Source: Clostridia bacterium (GTDB lineage Bacteria; Bacillota; Clostridia; Oscillospirales; CAG-272). Taken from it: 10,834 nucleotides of DNA. Position numbers and translations under genes: made by a program. Shown piece by piece: positions 1 to 7,177 of this stretch. Each line of letters begins with the position of its first letter. The stretch's first letter is position 1. The DNA lies in NCBI GenBank assembly GCA_017408535.1, contig JAFQUL010000038.1:1-10834 (forward strand), written 5' to 3'. Below the pieces are notes generated by a model. It was not told where the DNA came from and did not search any database. It saw nothing but the letters and a program-made list of their open reading frames with translations.

Positions 1-176
1 ATCGCTTTGCGGTGAAATATTTGCTTCGCAAATGTGAAATGTTCGCTTACGCGAACGTGGGCAAATTTTATTTCACATCGAACGAAGAGAGATATTTCAC
101 AATATGCGATAGCATATTATTTCACGTTTTGCGAAAACAAAACATTTCACTATATGCGTTTGTGACCACAAATGCA
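1..176. repeat. Punctuated hairpin array (GTGAAAT / ATTTCAC 7-mers with palindromic spacers)
   Basis: The 7-mer GTGAAAT occurs at 12-18 and 34-40, with a degenerate copy starting at 57. Its reverse complement ATTTCAC occurs at 70-76, 94-100, 119-125 and 144-150. Repeat starts are 22-25 bp apart. The spacers differ in sequence but most fold on themselves: 19-24 with 28-33 (6 bp, loop TTC), 41-46 with 51-56 (6 bp, loop TTAC), 101-107 with 112-118 (7 bp, loop GATA), 126-131 with 138-143 (6 bp, 6-nt loop), and 155-163 with 168-176 (9 pairs including one G-T). Spacer 77-93 is decayed, with only 3 closing pairs. The orientation of the 7-mer flips between 57 and 70. The window seems to start inside the array, since bases 1-11 look like the end of another unit. 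No protein-coding signal is convincing here. Function is unknown; a mobile intergenic repeat or a structured RNA are both possible. Confidence 0.75.
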
Positions 177-181
177 GTGCC

Positions 182-227
182 TGTCAAGAAAAAAGGACGA
201 GAAATTGCTAAAATTTCTCGTCCTTTT
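182..227 (-). terminator. Intrinsic terminator of the minus-strand operon (possibly bidirectional)
   Basis: Bases 191-206 pair perfectly with 212-227 (16 bp, 5-nt loop). Read on the minus strand the hairpin is followed by a T-rich run ending near 182, as expected for Rho-independent termination downstream of the aldo-keto reductase gene, whose stop codon is at 326-328. On the plus strand the stem itself ends in TTTT followed by CCC, so it may also stop transcription coming from the repeat-array side. Confidence 0.8.
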
Positions 228-268
228 CCCGTCGGTAGGTATTATTCCATTTGATACTGCTCTATCGC

Positions 269-293
269 AGGCACCCAGAGAGGTGCTTTTTTT
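269..293 (+). terminator. Small plus-strand intrinsic terminator
   Basis: Bases 271-275 (GCACC) pair with 282-286 (GGTGC) around a CAGAGA hexaloop. The stem can be extended by one G-T and one A-T pair and is followed by seven T (287-293). It would end a plus-strand transcript entering from the left edge of the window. No plus-strand gene is visible between base 1 and this site. The stretch 228-268 shows nothing I can identify. Confidence 0.55.
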
Positions 294-325
294 ATTCAAA
301 TCTGTATCAGACCGTTTTCGTTTTA

Positions 326-1195
326 TCAGCCGTAGAGTACGTCTGCGGGAGCATCGTCGGGATAGAAGCCGCTGTAGCCGAGGACATCCATGTTGGCGAT
401 CTTTTCCATATCCTCAGCAGAGATAGAGAAGTCAAATACCTTCATATTGTCGGCGACTCTCTCTCTGTTGGTGGACTTGGGAAGGGGAACGATACCGTTC
501 TGGATAGCGTAGCGGATGCAAAGCTGAGCAACGCTCTTGTTATATTTAGCCGCAATACCTGCAAGGAACTCGTCTTTAAGAACTGCGCCGCTGCCGAGAG
601 GGCTCCATGCCTGAACGAGGATATTTTCCTTCTTGCAGTAGTCAACTACCTCGGGCTGGCTGTAGCCGGGGTGGAACTCGATCTGGTTTACCATAGGAGC
701 AATGGTGGAATTCTTCTTAAGGGACTCAAGGTGATGGGGAAGGAAGTTGGAAACACCGATAGCACGGATCTTGCCGTCCTTGTACATCTTCTCAAAGCCT
801 CTCCAGGTATCGGCATTGATCTCTTCCCAGTTCTCGTCGATCTTCTTTACCATAGGCCAGTGGATAAGGTACAGGTCAAGGTAATCGAGGCCCAGTGCGG
901 TAAGAGAAGTCTCTACAGCCTTAACGGTCTTTTCGTATCCTCTCTCGCTGATCCAGTGCTTGGTGGTAATGAAGAGCTCGTCTCTCTTTACGCCGCTGTC
1001 ACGGATACCCTCGCCAACGCTTGCTTCGTTTCCGTAAGCTGCGGCGGTGTCAATGTGACGGTAGCCAAGCTCAATGGCATTCTTAACGCAGTTTCTTGCA
1101 GTCTCTCCGTCGGGTGTCTGCCAGGTACCGTAACCGATACAGGGCACCTCTACTCCGTTTGAAAGAACTGCGGTGTCTGTAAATTTTTCAAACAT
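326..1195 (-). CDS. Aldo/keto reductase (2,5-diketogluconate reductase-like)
   Basis: This 289-residue protein is a single-domain (beta/alpha)8 NAD(P)H-dependent oxidoreductase of the aldo/keto reductase family, predicted cytoplasmic, reducing aldehydes or ketones to alcohols. The catalytic tetrad is complete: Asp49 (in GYRHIDTAAAYGNE), Tyr54, Lys79 (FITTKHW) and His112 (LIHWP). The GVSNF motif (147-151), NQIEFHP (170-176) and the cofactor motif VPLPKS with Arg246 and Asn250 are present; Lys240, Ser241 and Arg246 favour NADPH. Length is normal for the small prokaryotic AKR5-like group. The ATG start is preceded by TAGGAGA (1204-1210) at suitable spacing. It is the last gene of a minus-strand run, 20 bp after an acyltransferase-like gene and upstream of a strong terminator. 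The physiological substrate cannot be read from the sequence. Confidence 0.95.
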   Translation of the reverse strand: MFEKFTDTAVLSNGVEVPCIGYGTWQTPDGETARNCVKNAIELGYRHIDTAAAYGNEASVGEGIRDSGVKRDELFITTKHWISERGYEKTVKAVETSLTALGLDYLDLYLIHWPMVKKIDENWEEINADTWRGFEKMYKDGKIRAIGVSNFLPHHLESLKKNSTIAPMVNQIEFHPGYSQPEVVDYCKKENILVQAWSPLGSGAVLKDEFLAGIAAKYNKSVAQLCIRYAIQNGIVPLPKSTNRERVADNMKVFDFSISAEDMEKIANMDVLGYSGFYPDDAPADVLYG

Positions 1196-1215
1196 AGTAA
1201 TAATCTCCTATTATT

Positions 1216-2118
1216 TTATTTAAGTATTTTTTCGCCGTCAAAGAAGAATATTCCGTCTCCTCCGCCGACGGTTCCGCCTTTTTGCAGCCAGTCTGCATAA
1301 GCACGGCGAAGACCGGTATCCCGGGGTAACTCTTCTGCCGGAGCCTTTGCATGCTTGCCGAATATTCTCCACATATCTCCGCGTTTGCCGGGTTTTTCCT
1401 CACTTGACTTGATGATCTCGAAAAAGTCCATGAACTTTAAGATATTGGAGTTTACCGGGAGAAATTCTCTGTGTTTTGGAAACAGTAGCCAAGACTCAAC
1501 CATAAAAACCGAGATCCCGGAAGGAAATTGGTCACGATAGAACTCATGTGCTTTCTTAAATGAGTCCATACAGAGCTCAGGAGTCATAGGACCGCTTGAG
1601 GGAATATGCATATTGATAACTGTGGAGTCGGGGGTGAGTGTAAAGCCGTGGCTGGTATAATCATGGCCGAATTTGAAAAGCTCGAACTGAAGTCTGCCGA
1701 GGGTGAATCTGTCCGGAACGAAGAAGCCGGGCTCCCACCAGGCAACAGATATTCCCCATACTCCGTCTGTTTCATAGCATTCAAGAAGCTTCCATTTCAG
1801 ATCCCTCATGGAATCATAGTAGATCTCCTCATCTATCCCCAGCTTTTCATATCTTTTTTTCAGATCTTTCGAAATAATGAGGAAAAACAGCATATGCGCC
1901 GAATATTTGTTTCTGCCGTTTTCACCGCAGATCTCGCTGATGTTTTTTATAACCGCATTATAGTCAAGCTTTTCTTCGTTTATATACTTTTCGCGGCCCA
2001 GTAGCAAGGTCCTTCCAACCGGACCGTCCTTGATCTCTTTCCATTCATTCAAAAGAAATTGAACGGCTTCCTCGGGGAAATCGATTTTTGCCATTATTTC
2101 CTTGAGATATCCTGTCAT
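1216..2118 (-). CDS. GNAT-like acyltransferase-domain protein, copy A of a tandem pair
   Basis: A 300-residue soluble protein without signal peptide or membrane segments. I recognise the pattern of a Firmicute family usually annotated as acyltransferase domain-containing protein (an N-terminal helical domain plus a GNAT-like C-terminal domain). The conserved features are MRDLKWKL (104-111), a Trp/Phe-rich stretch ending in GRLQFE (141-146), HIPSSGP (171-177), ESWLLFPKHREFLP (208-221) and SNILKFMDFF (224-233). The tail LPRDTGLRRAYADW to the C-terminus is almost the same as in the neighbouring gene. The family name is from memory of these motifs; substrate and reaction are unknown, and acyl-CoA transfer is only inferred. 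ATG start with CGGAGGC at 2124-2130, 37 bp after copy B and 20 bp before the aldo-keto reductase, so probably co-transcribed. Confidence 0.8.
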   Translation of the reverse strand: MTGYLKEIMAKIDFPEEAVQFLLNEWKEIKDGPVGRTLLLGREKYINEEKLDYNAVIKNISEICGENGRNKYSAHMLFFLIISKDLKKRYEKLGIDEEIYYDSMRDLKWKLLECYETDGVWGISVAWWEPGFFVPDRFTLGRLQFELFKFGHDYTSHGFTLTPDSTVINMHIPSSGPMTPELCMDSFKKAHEFYRDQFPSGISVFMVESWLLFPKHREFLPVNSNILKFMDFFEIIKSSEEKPGKRGDMWRIFGKHAKAPAEELPRDTGLRRAYADWLQKGGTVGGGDGIFFFDGEKILK

Positions 2119-2155
2119 TGTATGCCTCCGAAAATATGCGTGGTGCCCCCTGTGA

Positions 2156-3061
2156 TTATTTGATTATCTTTTCACCGTCGAAGAAGAGTATACCGTAGCC
2201 GCCACCAACGTTACCGCCTTTCTGGATCCAGTCAGCATAGGCACGGCGAAGGCCGGTATCTCTGGGAAGCTGTTCAGCGGGCAAGCCGGCATCCTTGCCG
2301 AATATTCTCCACATCTCGTCTCTTGAGCCGGGATCGCACTCATAGGTCGCCATCTGCTCAAAAAGATCCATGAATTTTATAATGTTGGACTTAGAGGGGA
2401 GAAATTCTCTTTGCTTAAGGAACATAAGCCAGGACTCTATCATAAATATCGAGATCCCTGACGGGAATTTATCACGGAAAAACTCGTGTGCTCTCTTAAA
2501 TGAGTCTATACAAAGCTCGGGAAGGAGAGGACCGCTTGCCGGAATATGAGTATTAATAACTACGGTATCAGGGGTAAGGTCGAAGCCGTGTCCGGCATAA
2601 TTCATTCCCAAATGGTGCAGTTCAAACTGAAGTCTGCCGATACCGAATGTTCTGGGTATGAAGAATCCGGCACTCCAGTGGCCAAATGAGGTTCCCCAGA
2701 TTCCGTCCATATTATGGGTCTTAAGGAGCTTCCACTTGATGTCCATTATGGAATCAAGATAAATGTCCTCAGAGAGTATGCCCAGCTTTTTATATCTTTC
2801 CTTCAGCGGAGCAGTAAGCATAAACAGATACAGGGCATCTGCGGGGTAGTGAGACCGTCCGACTTCCCTGCAGGCATCGCTTATAGGATCAAGATTATTC
2901 CTGGGATTGTAGCTGTCATCGCTTTTATACTTTTCGTATCCTTCAAGGATGACCTCTCCGATTTTTGTATCTTTTATTTCATCCCATTCCTTGAGAAAGG
3001 CTTCAATGCCATCCTCCGGAAGTTCAAGCAGAAGCATTGCTTCTTTGAGATAATTTTTCAC
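2156..3061 (-). CDS. GNAT-like acyltransferase-domain protein, copy B of a tandem pair (GTG start)
   Basis: A 301-residue paralogue of the next gene, colinear along its whole length; 32 of the last 37 residues are identical between the two. Shared motifs are KWKLL, IGRLQFE (141-147), the HIP.SGP block (172-178), the ESWL..EFLP block, SNIIKFMD and the C-terminal VGGG.GI segment. Copy B departs from copy A in two otherwise conserved blocks: HIPSSGP becomes HIPASGP, and FPKH becomes FLKQ, losing a histidine and a proline. That suggests divergence in substrate or activity. Start is GTG, chosen because CGGAGGC (3067-3073) lies 6 bases upstream and the reading matches the N-terminus of copy A (YLKE). 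It lies 63 bp after the carB-dapF stop, across a strong hairpin. Function is not established. Confidence 0.8.
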   Translation of the reverse strand: MKNYLKEAMLLLELPEDGIEAFLKEWDEIKDTKIGEVILEGYEKYKSDDSYNPRNNLDPISDACREVGRSHYPADALYLFMLTAPLKERYKKLGILSEDIYLDSIMDIKWKLLKTHNMDGIWGTSFGHWSAGFFIPRTFGIGRLQFELHHLGMNYAGHGFDLTPDTVVINTHIPASGPLLPELCIDSFKRAHEFFRDKFPSGISIFMIESWLMFLKQREFLPSKSNIIKFMDLFEQMATYECDPGSRDEMWRIFGKDAGLPAEQLPRDTGLRRAYADWIQKGGNVGGGYGILFFDGEKIIK

Positions 3062-3081
3062 GTTTAGCCTCCGATATAATT

Positions 3082-3110
3082 GCAGGTCGGCGGTCTTGCC
3101 GCCGACCTGC
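3082..3110 (-). other. Strong intercistronic hairpin without T-tract
   Basis: Bases 3082-3093 pair perfectly with 3099-3110 (12 bp, mostly G/C, 5-nt loop). It sits between the carB-dapF stop and the ribosome binding site of copy B (3067-3073). On the minus strand it is followed by AATTATAT rather than a run of T, so termination would be partial at best. It may instead protect the 3' end of the carAB mRNA or separate expression levels of the two gene groups. Confidence 0.6.
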
Positions 3111-3124
3111 CTTAAAGTTAATCG

Positions 3125-6100
3125 TTATATCTCTACAGTACCGCGGAATACCTCGGTTGCAGAGCCGGTCATGAATACACCCTCGTCAGTGTAGTTGACG
3201 GTAAGTGAGCCGCCCTTAAGTCTGACGGTGATATCCTGACCCTTCTTGCAGTAGCCGCACTCAACTGCCGCAACGGCTGCAGCGCAGGCGCCGGTACCGC
3301 AGGCCCACGTCTCTCCCGTGCCTCTTTCCCATACTCTCATAATAAGAGTGTGATCGTCGATAACACGGACGAACTCGGTGTTGGCTCTCTCTGGGAAGAT
3401 CGGATCGTTTTCAAACTTGGGACCGATATCCTCAATGTCAAAGCGGTCAAGCGAGAAGTTGGGGAGATCGTTTACGAATACCACGCAGTGGGGGTTACCC
3501 ATAGAAACGCAGGTGATATTGTAGCTGCCGCCGGCAATATCCACAGGCATATCTATAACGCTCTCTCCCGCTACCTTTACGGGAACGAGTGCGGGATGAA
3601 GCTCTGCCTTGCCCATATCTACCTTAACGTCAGCAACCTTGCCGCCGCGGCAGAACAGCTCAAGAGCCTTTACTCCGCTCATAGTCTCAATGGTGATATT
3701 CTTCTTGTTTACCCTTCCGGTATCGTACAGATACTTACCTACACAGCGGATAGCGTTGCCGCCCATCTTACCCTCACTGCCGTCAAGATTGAAGATACGC
3801 ATCTTTGCATCTGCTATCTCAGAGGGGCAGATCATAACTACACCGTCGCCGCCGATACCGAAGTGGCGGTCAGCCAGGCGGATACTCAGACCCGCAGGAT
3901 TGTTGATGGTGTTGTCAAGACAGTCAAAGTAAATATAGTCGTTACCGCAGGACTGCATTTTAATGAAGGGAAGCTTAGCACGGTCACTGCGGAGACGGTT
4001 GATGTCAACCAGCTCGGTGCAATCCTGTGACCAACGGCTGCCAAGGCTTGCCGCAACTGCATTAGCGGTGTCGATGGAGGTAAGGCAGGGGATAGAACGC
4101 TCAACAGCCGCACGGCGGATCTTAACGCTGTCGCGGGAGGGAAGACGTCCCTTTGCGGAGGTGGAGATGATATAATCGATCTTTCCGCTTTCAATAAGAG
4201 TCAGTGAGTTGTGCTCTGACTCGTGGATCTTCTGAACGACTGCAACGGGTATCTCGCTCTTGCGGAGGATATCTGCAGTACCCTTGGTCGCGTAGATCTT
4301 AAAGCCAAGCTCGTAGAAGCGGCGGGCGGTGTCTGAAACCTCACTCTTGTCGCTGTTACGGACGGTGATGAATACACCGCCGTTACGCTTCATGCGGTAG
4401 CCTGCCGCAAGGAGTCCCTTATAGAGAGCCTCCTCAAGAGTGCTTGCAAGACCCAGAACCTCACCGGTGGACTTCATCTCAGGACCGAGATGGTTATCAA
4501 CGTTAGCCAGCTTCTCAAAGGAGAATACCGGAACCTTTACCGCAACGTAGGAGGCAGATTTGTAAAGACCGGTGCCGTAGCCCATATCCTCTATCTTCTC
4601 GCCGAGCATAGCACGGGTAGCAAGATCTACCAGCGGCACGCCGGTAACCTTACTGATGTAAGGAACGGTACGGGAGGAACGGGGGTTGACCTCTATAACG
4701 TAAAGCTCTCCGTTATAGATAAGATACTGGATGTTGACCAGACCTCTTGTGTCAAGAGCGGTTGCCAGCTTTCTTGTGTGGTCGATGATCTTCTCGGTCA
4801 TCTCGTCGCTGACATTGAATGCGGGGTAGACTGCAATAGAGTCGCCGGAGTGAACGCCTGCACGCTCAATGTGCTCCATGATACCGGAGATAAGGATCTC
4901 CTCGCCGTCGCACACAGCGTCTACCTCAAGCTCGGTACCGCCCATATATTTATCGATAAGAACGGGGTTCTCAATATCGTGGGAAAGGATTATCTTCATG
5001 TACTCGCGTACGTCCGCCTCGTTGAAGGCGATGATCATATTCTGACCGCCAAGAACGTAAGAGGGACGGAGGAGTACGGGGTAGCCTACCTGCTCTGCAA
5101 CACTGAGAGCCTCCTCAAGAGTCATAGCGGTGTAACCGCGGGGACGCTTGATGTCGTATTTCTCAAGAAGTGCGTCAAAACGCTCTCTGTCCTCAGCACA
5201 GTCGATAGAGTCTGCGGAGGTACCGAGGATCTTGACACCCAGCTTGTCAATGGTGGAGGTAAGCTTTATGGCAGTCTGACCGCCGAATGCCACTACGCAT
5301 CCCACAGGCTTCTCAACTCTGATGATGTTGGTAACGTCCTCGGGAGTAAGGGGCTCAAAGTACAGTCTGTCTGCAGTATCAAAGTCGGTGGATACAGTCT
5401 CGGGGTTGTTGTTAACGATAACAACGTCATATCCGGCATTTTTCAGTGCCCATACGCAGTGTACCGATGCATAGTCGAACTCTATACCCTGACCGATACG
5501 GATAGGACCTGAGCCGAATACGATGACGGTCTCCTTCTTTTCTCTTGCGGCAAGGAACTCGGAAGCCTCGTCCTCTCCGTCGCAGGCGGAATAGAAGTAG
5601 GGGGTCTGAGCGGAGAACTCTGCAGCGCAGGTATCAACCGTCTTGTATACCATGGGGTAGCTGTATTTTACTTCCTCACCCGACAGCTTCTTTATAGCGG
5701 AGTCGGGGTAGCCAAGGTGCTTTGCCTCTTCGTAAAGCTCCTTTGTGATGTTGCCTGCACGGAGGCTCTTTTCCATCTCGATAAGGTTTCTTATCTTTGA
5801 AAGGAAGTAAATATCTATCTTTGTAATATCATTGATCTCCTCTTCGGTGATACCGCGGCGCATAGCCTCGGCAACACAGAACAGTCTCTCATCGTCGGCA
5901 TCCTTGATCTTCTTGATAAGCTCCTCGTCGCCAAGCTCCGCAAAACGGGGATGAGCGAGAGAATCCATACCGATCTCAGCGCCGCGGATAGCCTTCATCA
6001 GCGCAGTTTCAAAGTTTACGCCGATAGCCATTACCTCACCGGTGGCCTTCATCTGAGTACCGAGATTTCTCTTTGCGTACACGAATTTATCAAAGGGCCA

Positions 6101-7177
6101 GCGGGGGAACTTAACAACAACGTAGTCGATAGCGGGCTCAAAGCAAGCGCAGGTCTTGCCGGTGATCTTGTTGGTGATCTCGGGAAGAGTATAACCGATA
6201 GCGATCTTTGCCGCAACCTTTGCAATGGGGTATCCGGTCGCCTTGGATGCAAGCGCGGAGGAACGGGAAACTCTGGGGTTTACCTCGATTACCGCATACT
6301 CAAAGCTGTCGGGCTTCAGTGCAAACTGACAGTTACAGCCGCCCTCGATACCAAGCTCGGTGATAATGGAGAGAGCCGCATTGCGGAGCATGTTGTACTC
6401 CTCGTCAGCAAGGGTGAGAGCAGGTGCGGCAACGATAGAGTCACCGGTGTGTACACCGACGGGGTCGATGTTCTCCATTGAGCAGACGGTGATAGCGTTG
6501 CCTGCCGCATCACGGATGACCTCAAACTCTATTTCCTTCCAGCCGGATACGCATCTCTCAACCAGGATCTGGGTGATGGGAGACAGCATAAGTCCGGTGC
6601 GGACGATCTCGACAAATTCTTCTTCGTTATGTGCGATACCGCCGCCGGTACCGCCAAGGGTAAATGCGGGACGGATAACAAGGGGATATCCGTTTTCTGC
6701 GGCGAACTCAAGAGCACCCTCAAGAGTAGTGGTAACGGTGGAGGGAATAACGGGCTGACCGATCTTCTCCATCGCATCCTTAAAGAGCTGACGGTCCTCA
6801 GCGCGGTCGATGGTATCTGGCTTACAGCCGAGGAGCTTAACGCCGTGAGACGCAAGGAAGCCCTCCTTCTCAAGCTGCATGGACAGGGTAAGACCTGTCT
6901 GGCCGCCGAGGGTACCGAGAATACTGTCCGGCTTCTCCTCTTCGATAATACGCTTTACCGTTTCAAGGGTAAGGGGCTCAAGATATATGCTGTCCGCCAT
7001 AGCGGAGTCAGTCATTATGGTAGCGGGGTTGGAGTTGATCAGAACGACCTCAATACCGTCCTCACGGAGAGCGCGGCAGGCCTGTGTACCCGCATAGTCA
7101 AACTCGGCGGCCTGTCCGATAACGATAGGTCCTGAACCGATAAGCAGAACTTTTTTTATGTCTTCGCGCTTAGGCAT
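3125..7177 (-). CDS. carB: Carbamoyl-phosphate synthase large subunit fused to diaminopimelate epimerase (CarB-DapF)
   Basis: A 1350-residue open frame. Residues 1-1067 are full-length CarB, which makes carbamoyl phosphate from bicarbonate, ammonia and two ATP for pyrimidine and arginine synthesis. The carboxyphosphate half has GSGPIVIGQ, Arg129, Arg169 and EVNPR (298-302). A linker/oligomerisation region follows, then the second synthetase half with [17 protein letters not shown] (555-571) and EVNPRSSR (829-836), and an MGS-like allosteric domain (about 934-1050). DapF starts at about 1068 with almost no linker ([14 protein letters not shown]) and runs to the end, about 283 residues. DapF interconverts LL- and meso-diaminopimelate for lysine and peptidoglycan. 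Its substrate residues are present (Asn1079, Asn1130, Asn1228, Asn1266, Glu1284, Arg1285) and so is catalytic Cys1293, but the first catalytic Cys is Gly1139 (KMGGNAIRC). The start overlaps the end of carA by 8 bp, with GGAGG inside carA, so translation is probably coupled. Confidence 0.95.
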   Translation of the reverse strand: MPKREDIKKVLLIGSGPIVIGQAAEFDYAGTQACRALREDGIEVVLINSNPATIMTDSAMADSIYLEPLTLETVKRIIEEEKPDSILGTLGGQTGLTLSMQLEKEGFLASHGVKLLGCKPDTIDRAEDRQLFKDAMEKIGQPVIPSTVTTTLEGALEFAAENGYPLVIRPAFTLGGTGGGIAHNEEEFVEIVRTGLMLSPITQILVERCVSGWKEIEFEVIRDAAGNAITVCSMENIDPVGVHTGDSIVAAPALTLADEEYNMLRNAALSIITELGIEGGCNCQFALKPDSFEYAVIEVNPRVSRSSALASKATGYPIAKVAAKIAIGYTLPEITNKITGKTCACFEPAIDYVVVKFPRWPFDKFVYAKRNLGTQMKATGEVMAIGVNFETALMKAIRGAEIGMDSLAHPRFAELGDEELIKKIKDADDERLFCVAEAMRRGITEEEINDITKIDIYFLSKIRNLIEMEKSLRAGNITKELYEEAKHLGYPDSAIKKLSGEEVKYSYPMVYKTVDTCAAEFSAQTPYFYSACDGEDEASEFLAAREKKETVIVFGSGPIRIGQGIEFDYASVHCVWALKNAGYDVVIVNNNPETVSTDFDTADRLYFEPLTPEDVTNIIRVEKPVGCVVAFGGQTAIKLTSTIDKLGVKILGTSADSIDCAEDRERFDALLEKYDIKRPRGYTAMTLEEALSVAEQVGYPVLLRPSYVLGGQNMIIAFNEADVREYMKIILSHDIENPVLIDKYMGGTELEVDAVCDGEEILISGIMEHIERAGVHSGDSIAVYPAFNVSDEMTEKIIDHTRKLATALDTRGLVNIQYLIYNGELYVIEVNPRSSRTVPYISKVTGVPLVDLATRAMLGEKIEDMGYGTGLYKSASYVAVKVPVFSFEKLANVDNHLGPEMKSTGEVLGLASTLEEALYKGLLAAGYRMKRNGGVFITVRNSDKSEVSDTARRFYELGFKIYATKGTADILRKSEIPVAVVQKIHESEHNSLTLIESGKIDYIISTSAKGRLPSRDSVKIRRAAVERSIPCLTSIDTANAVAASLGSRWSQDCTELVDINRLRSDRAKLPFIKMQSCGNDYIYFDCLDNTINNPAGLSIRLADRHFGIGGDGVVMICPSEIADAKMRIFNLDGSEGKMGGNAIRCVGKYLYDTGRVNKKNITIETMSGVKALELFCRGGKVADVKVDMGKAELHPALVPVKVAGESVIDMPVDIAGGSYNITCVSMGNPHCVVFVNDLPNFSLDRFDIEDIGPKFENDPIFPERANTEFVRVIDDHTLIMRVWERGTGETWACGTGACAAAVAAVECGYCKKGQDITVRLKGGSLTVNYTDEGVFMTGSATEVFRGTVEI

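Noticed and set aside
1..176. A CRISPR array.
   Set aside because: Repeats are only 7 bp, occur in both orientations, spacers are palindromes of 15-18 bp, and no cas genes are nearby.
12..254. An 80-codon plus-strand open frame through the hairpin array.
   Set aside because: It starts inside a repeat unit, is built from GTGAAAT repeats and palindromes, has no ribosome binding site, and resembles no protein family.
271..286. A hairpin with hexaloop CAGAGA, matching the CNGNGA loop of PyrR-binding RNA, in a window that contains pyrimidine genes.
   Set aside because: It is on the plus strand more than 7 kb from the carA start, pointing into the 3' end of a minus-strand gene, and is followed directly by seven T. 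A plain terminator explains it better.
251..1162. A 303-codon plus-strand open frame opposite the aldo-keto reductase.
   Set aside because: It is a shadow of a clearly recognisable gene with a complete catalytic tetrad on the minus strand; it lacks a ribosome binding site and recognisable motifs.
3940..4000. The CarB-DapF joint as a possible frameshift or assembly error merging two genes.
   Set aside because: The frame reads smoothly from the MGS-domain tail into the DapF start with conserved residues on both sides and no missing segment. An error would have had to remove a stop, gap, ribosome binding site and start all at once.
4490..5512. A 340-codon plus-strand open frame opposite carB, with similar ones at 3350-4030, 5951-6481, 6629-7135 and 7158-7685.
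   Set aside because: All are antisense to strongly conserved car/dapF coding sequence and arise from its codon bias; none has recognisable motifs or start signals.
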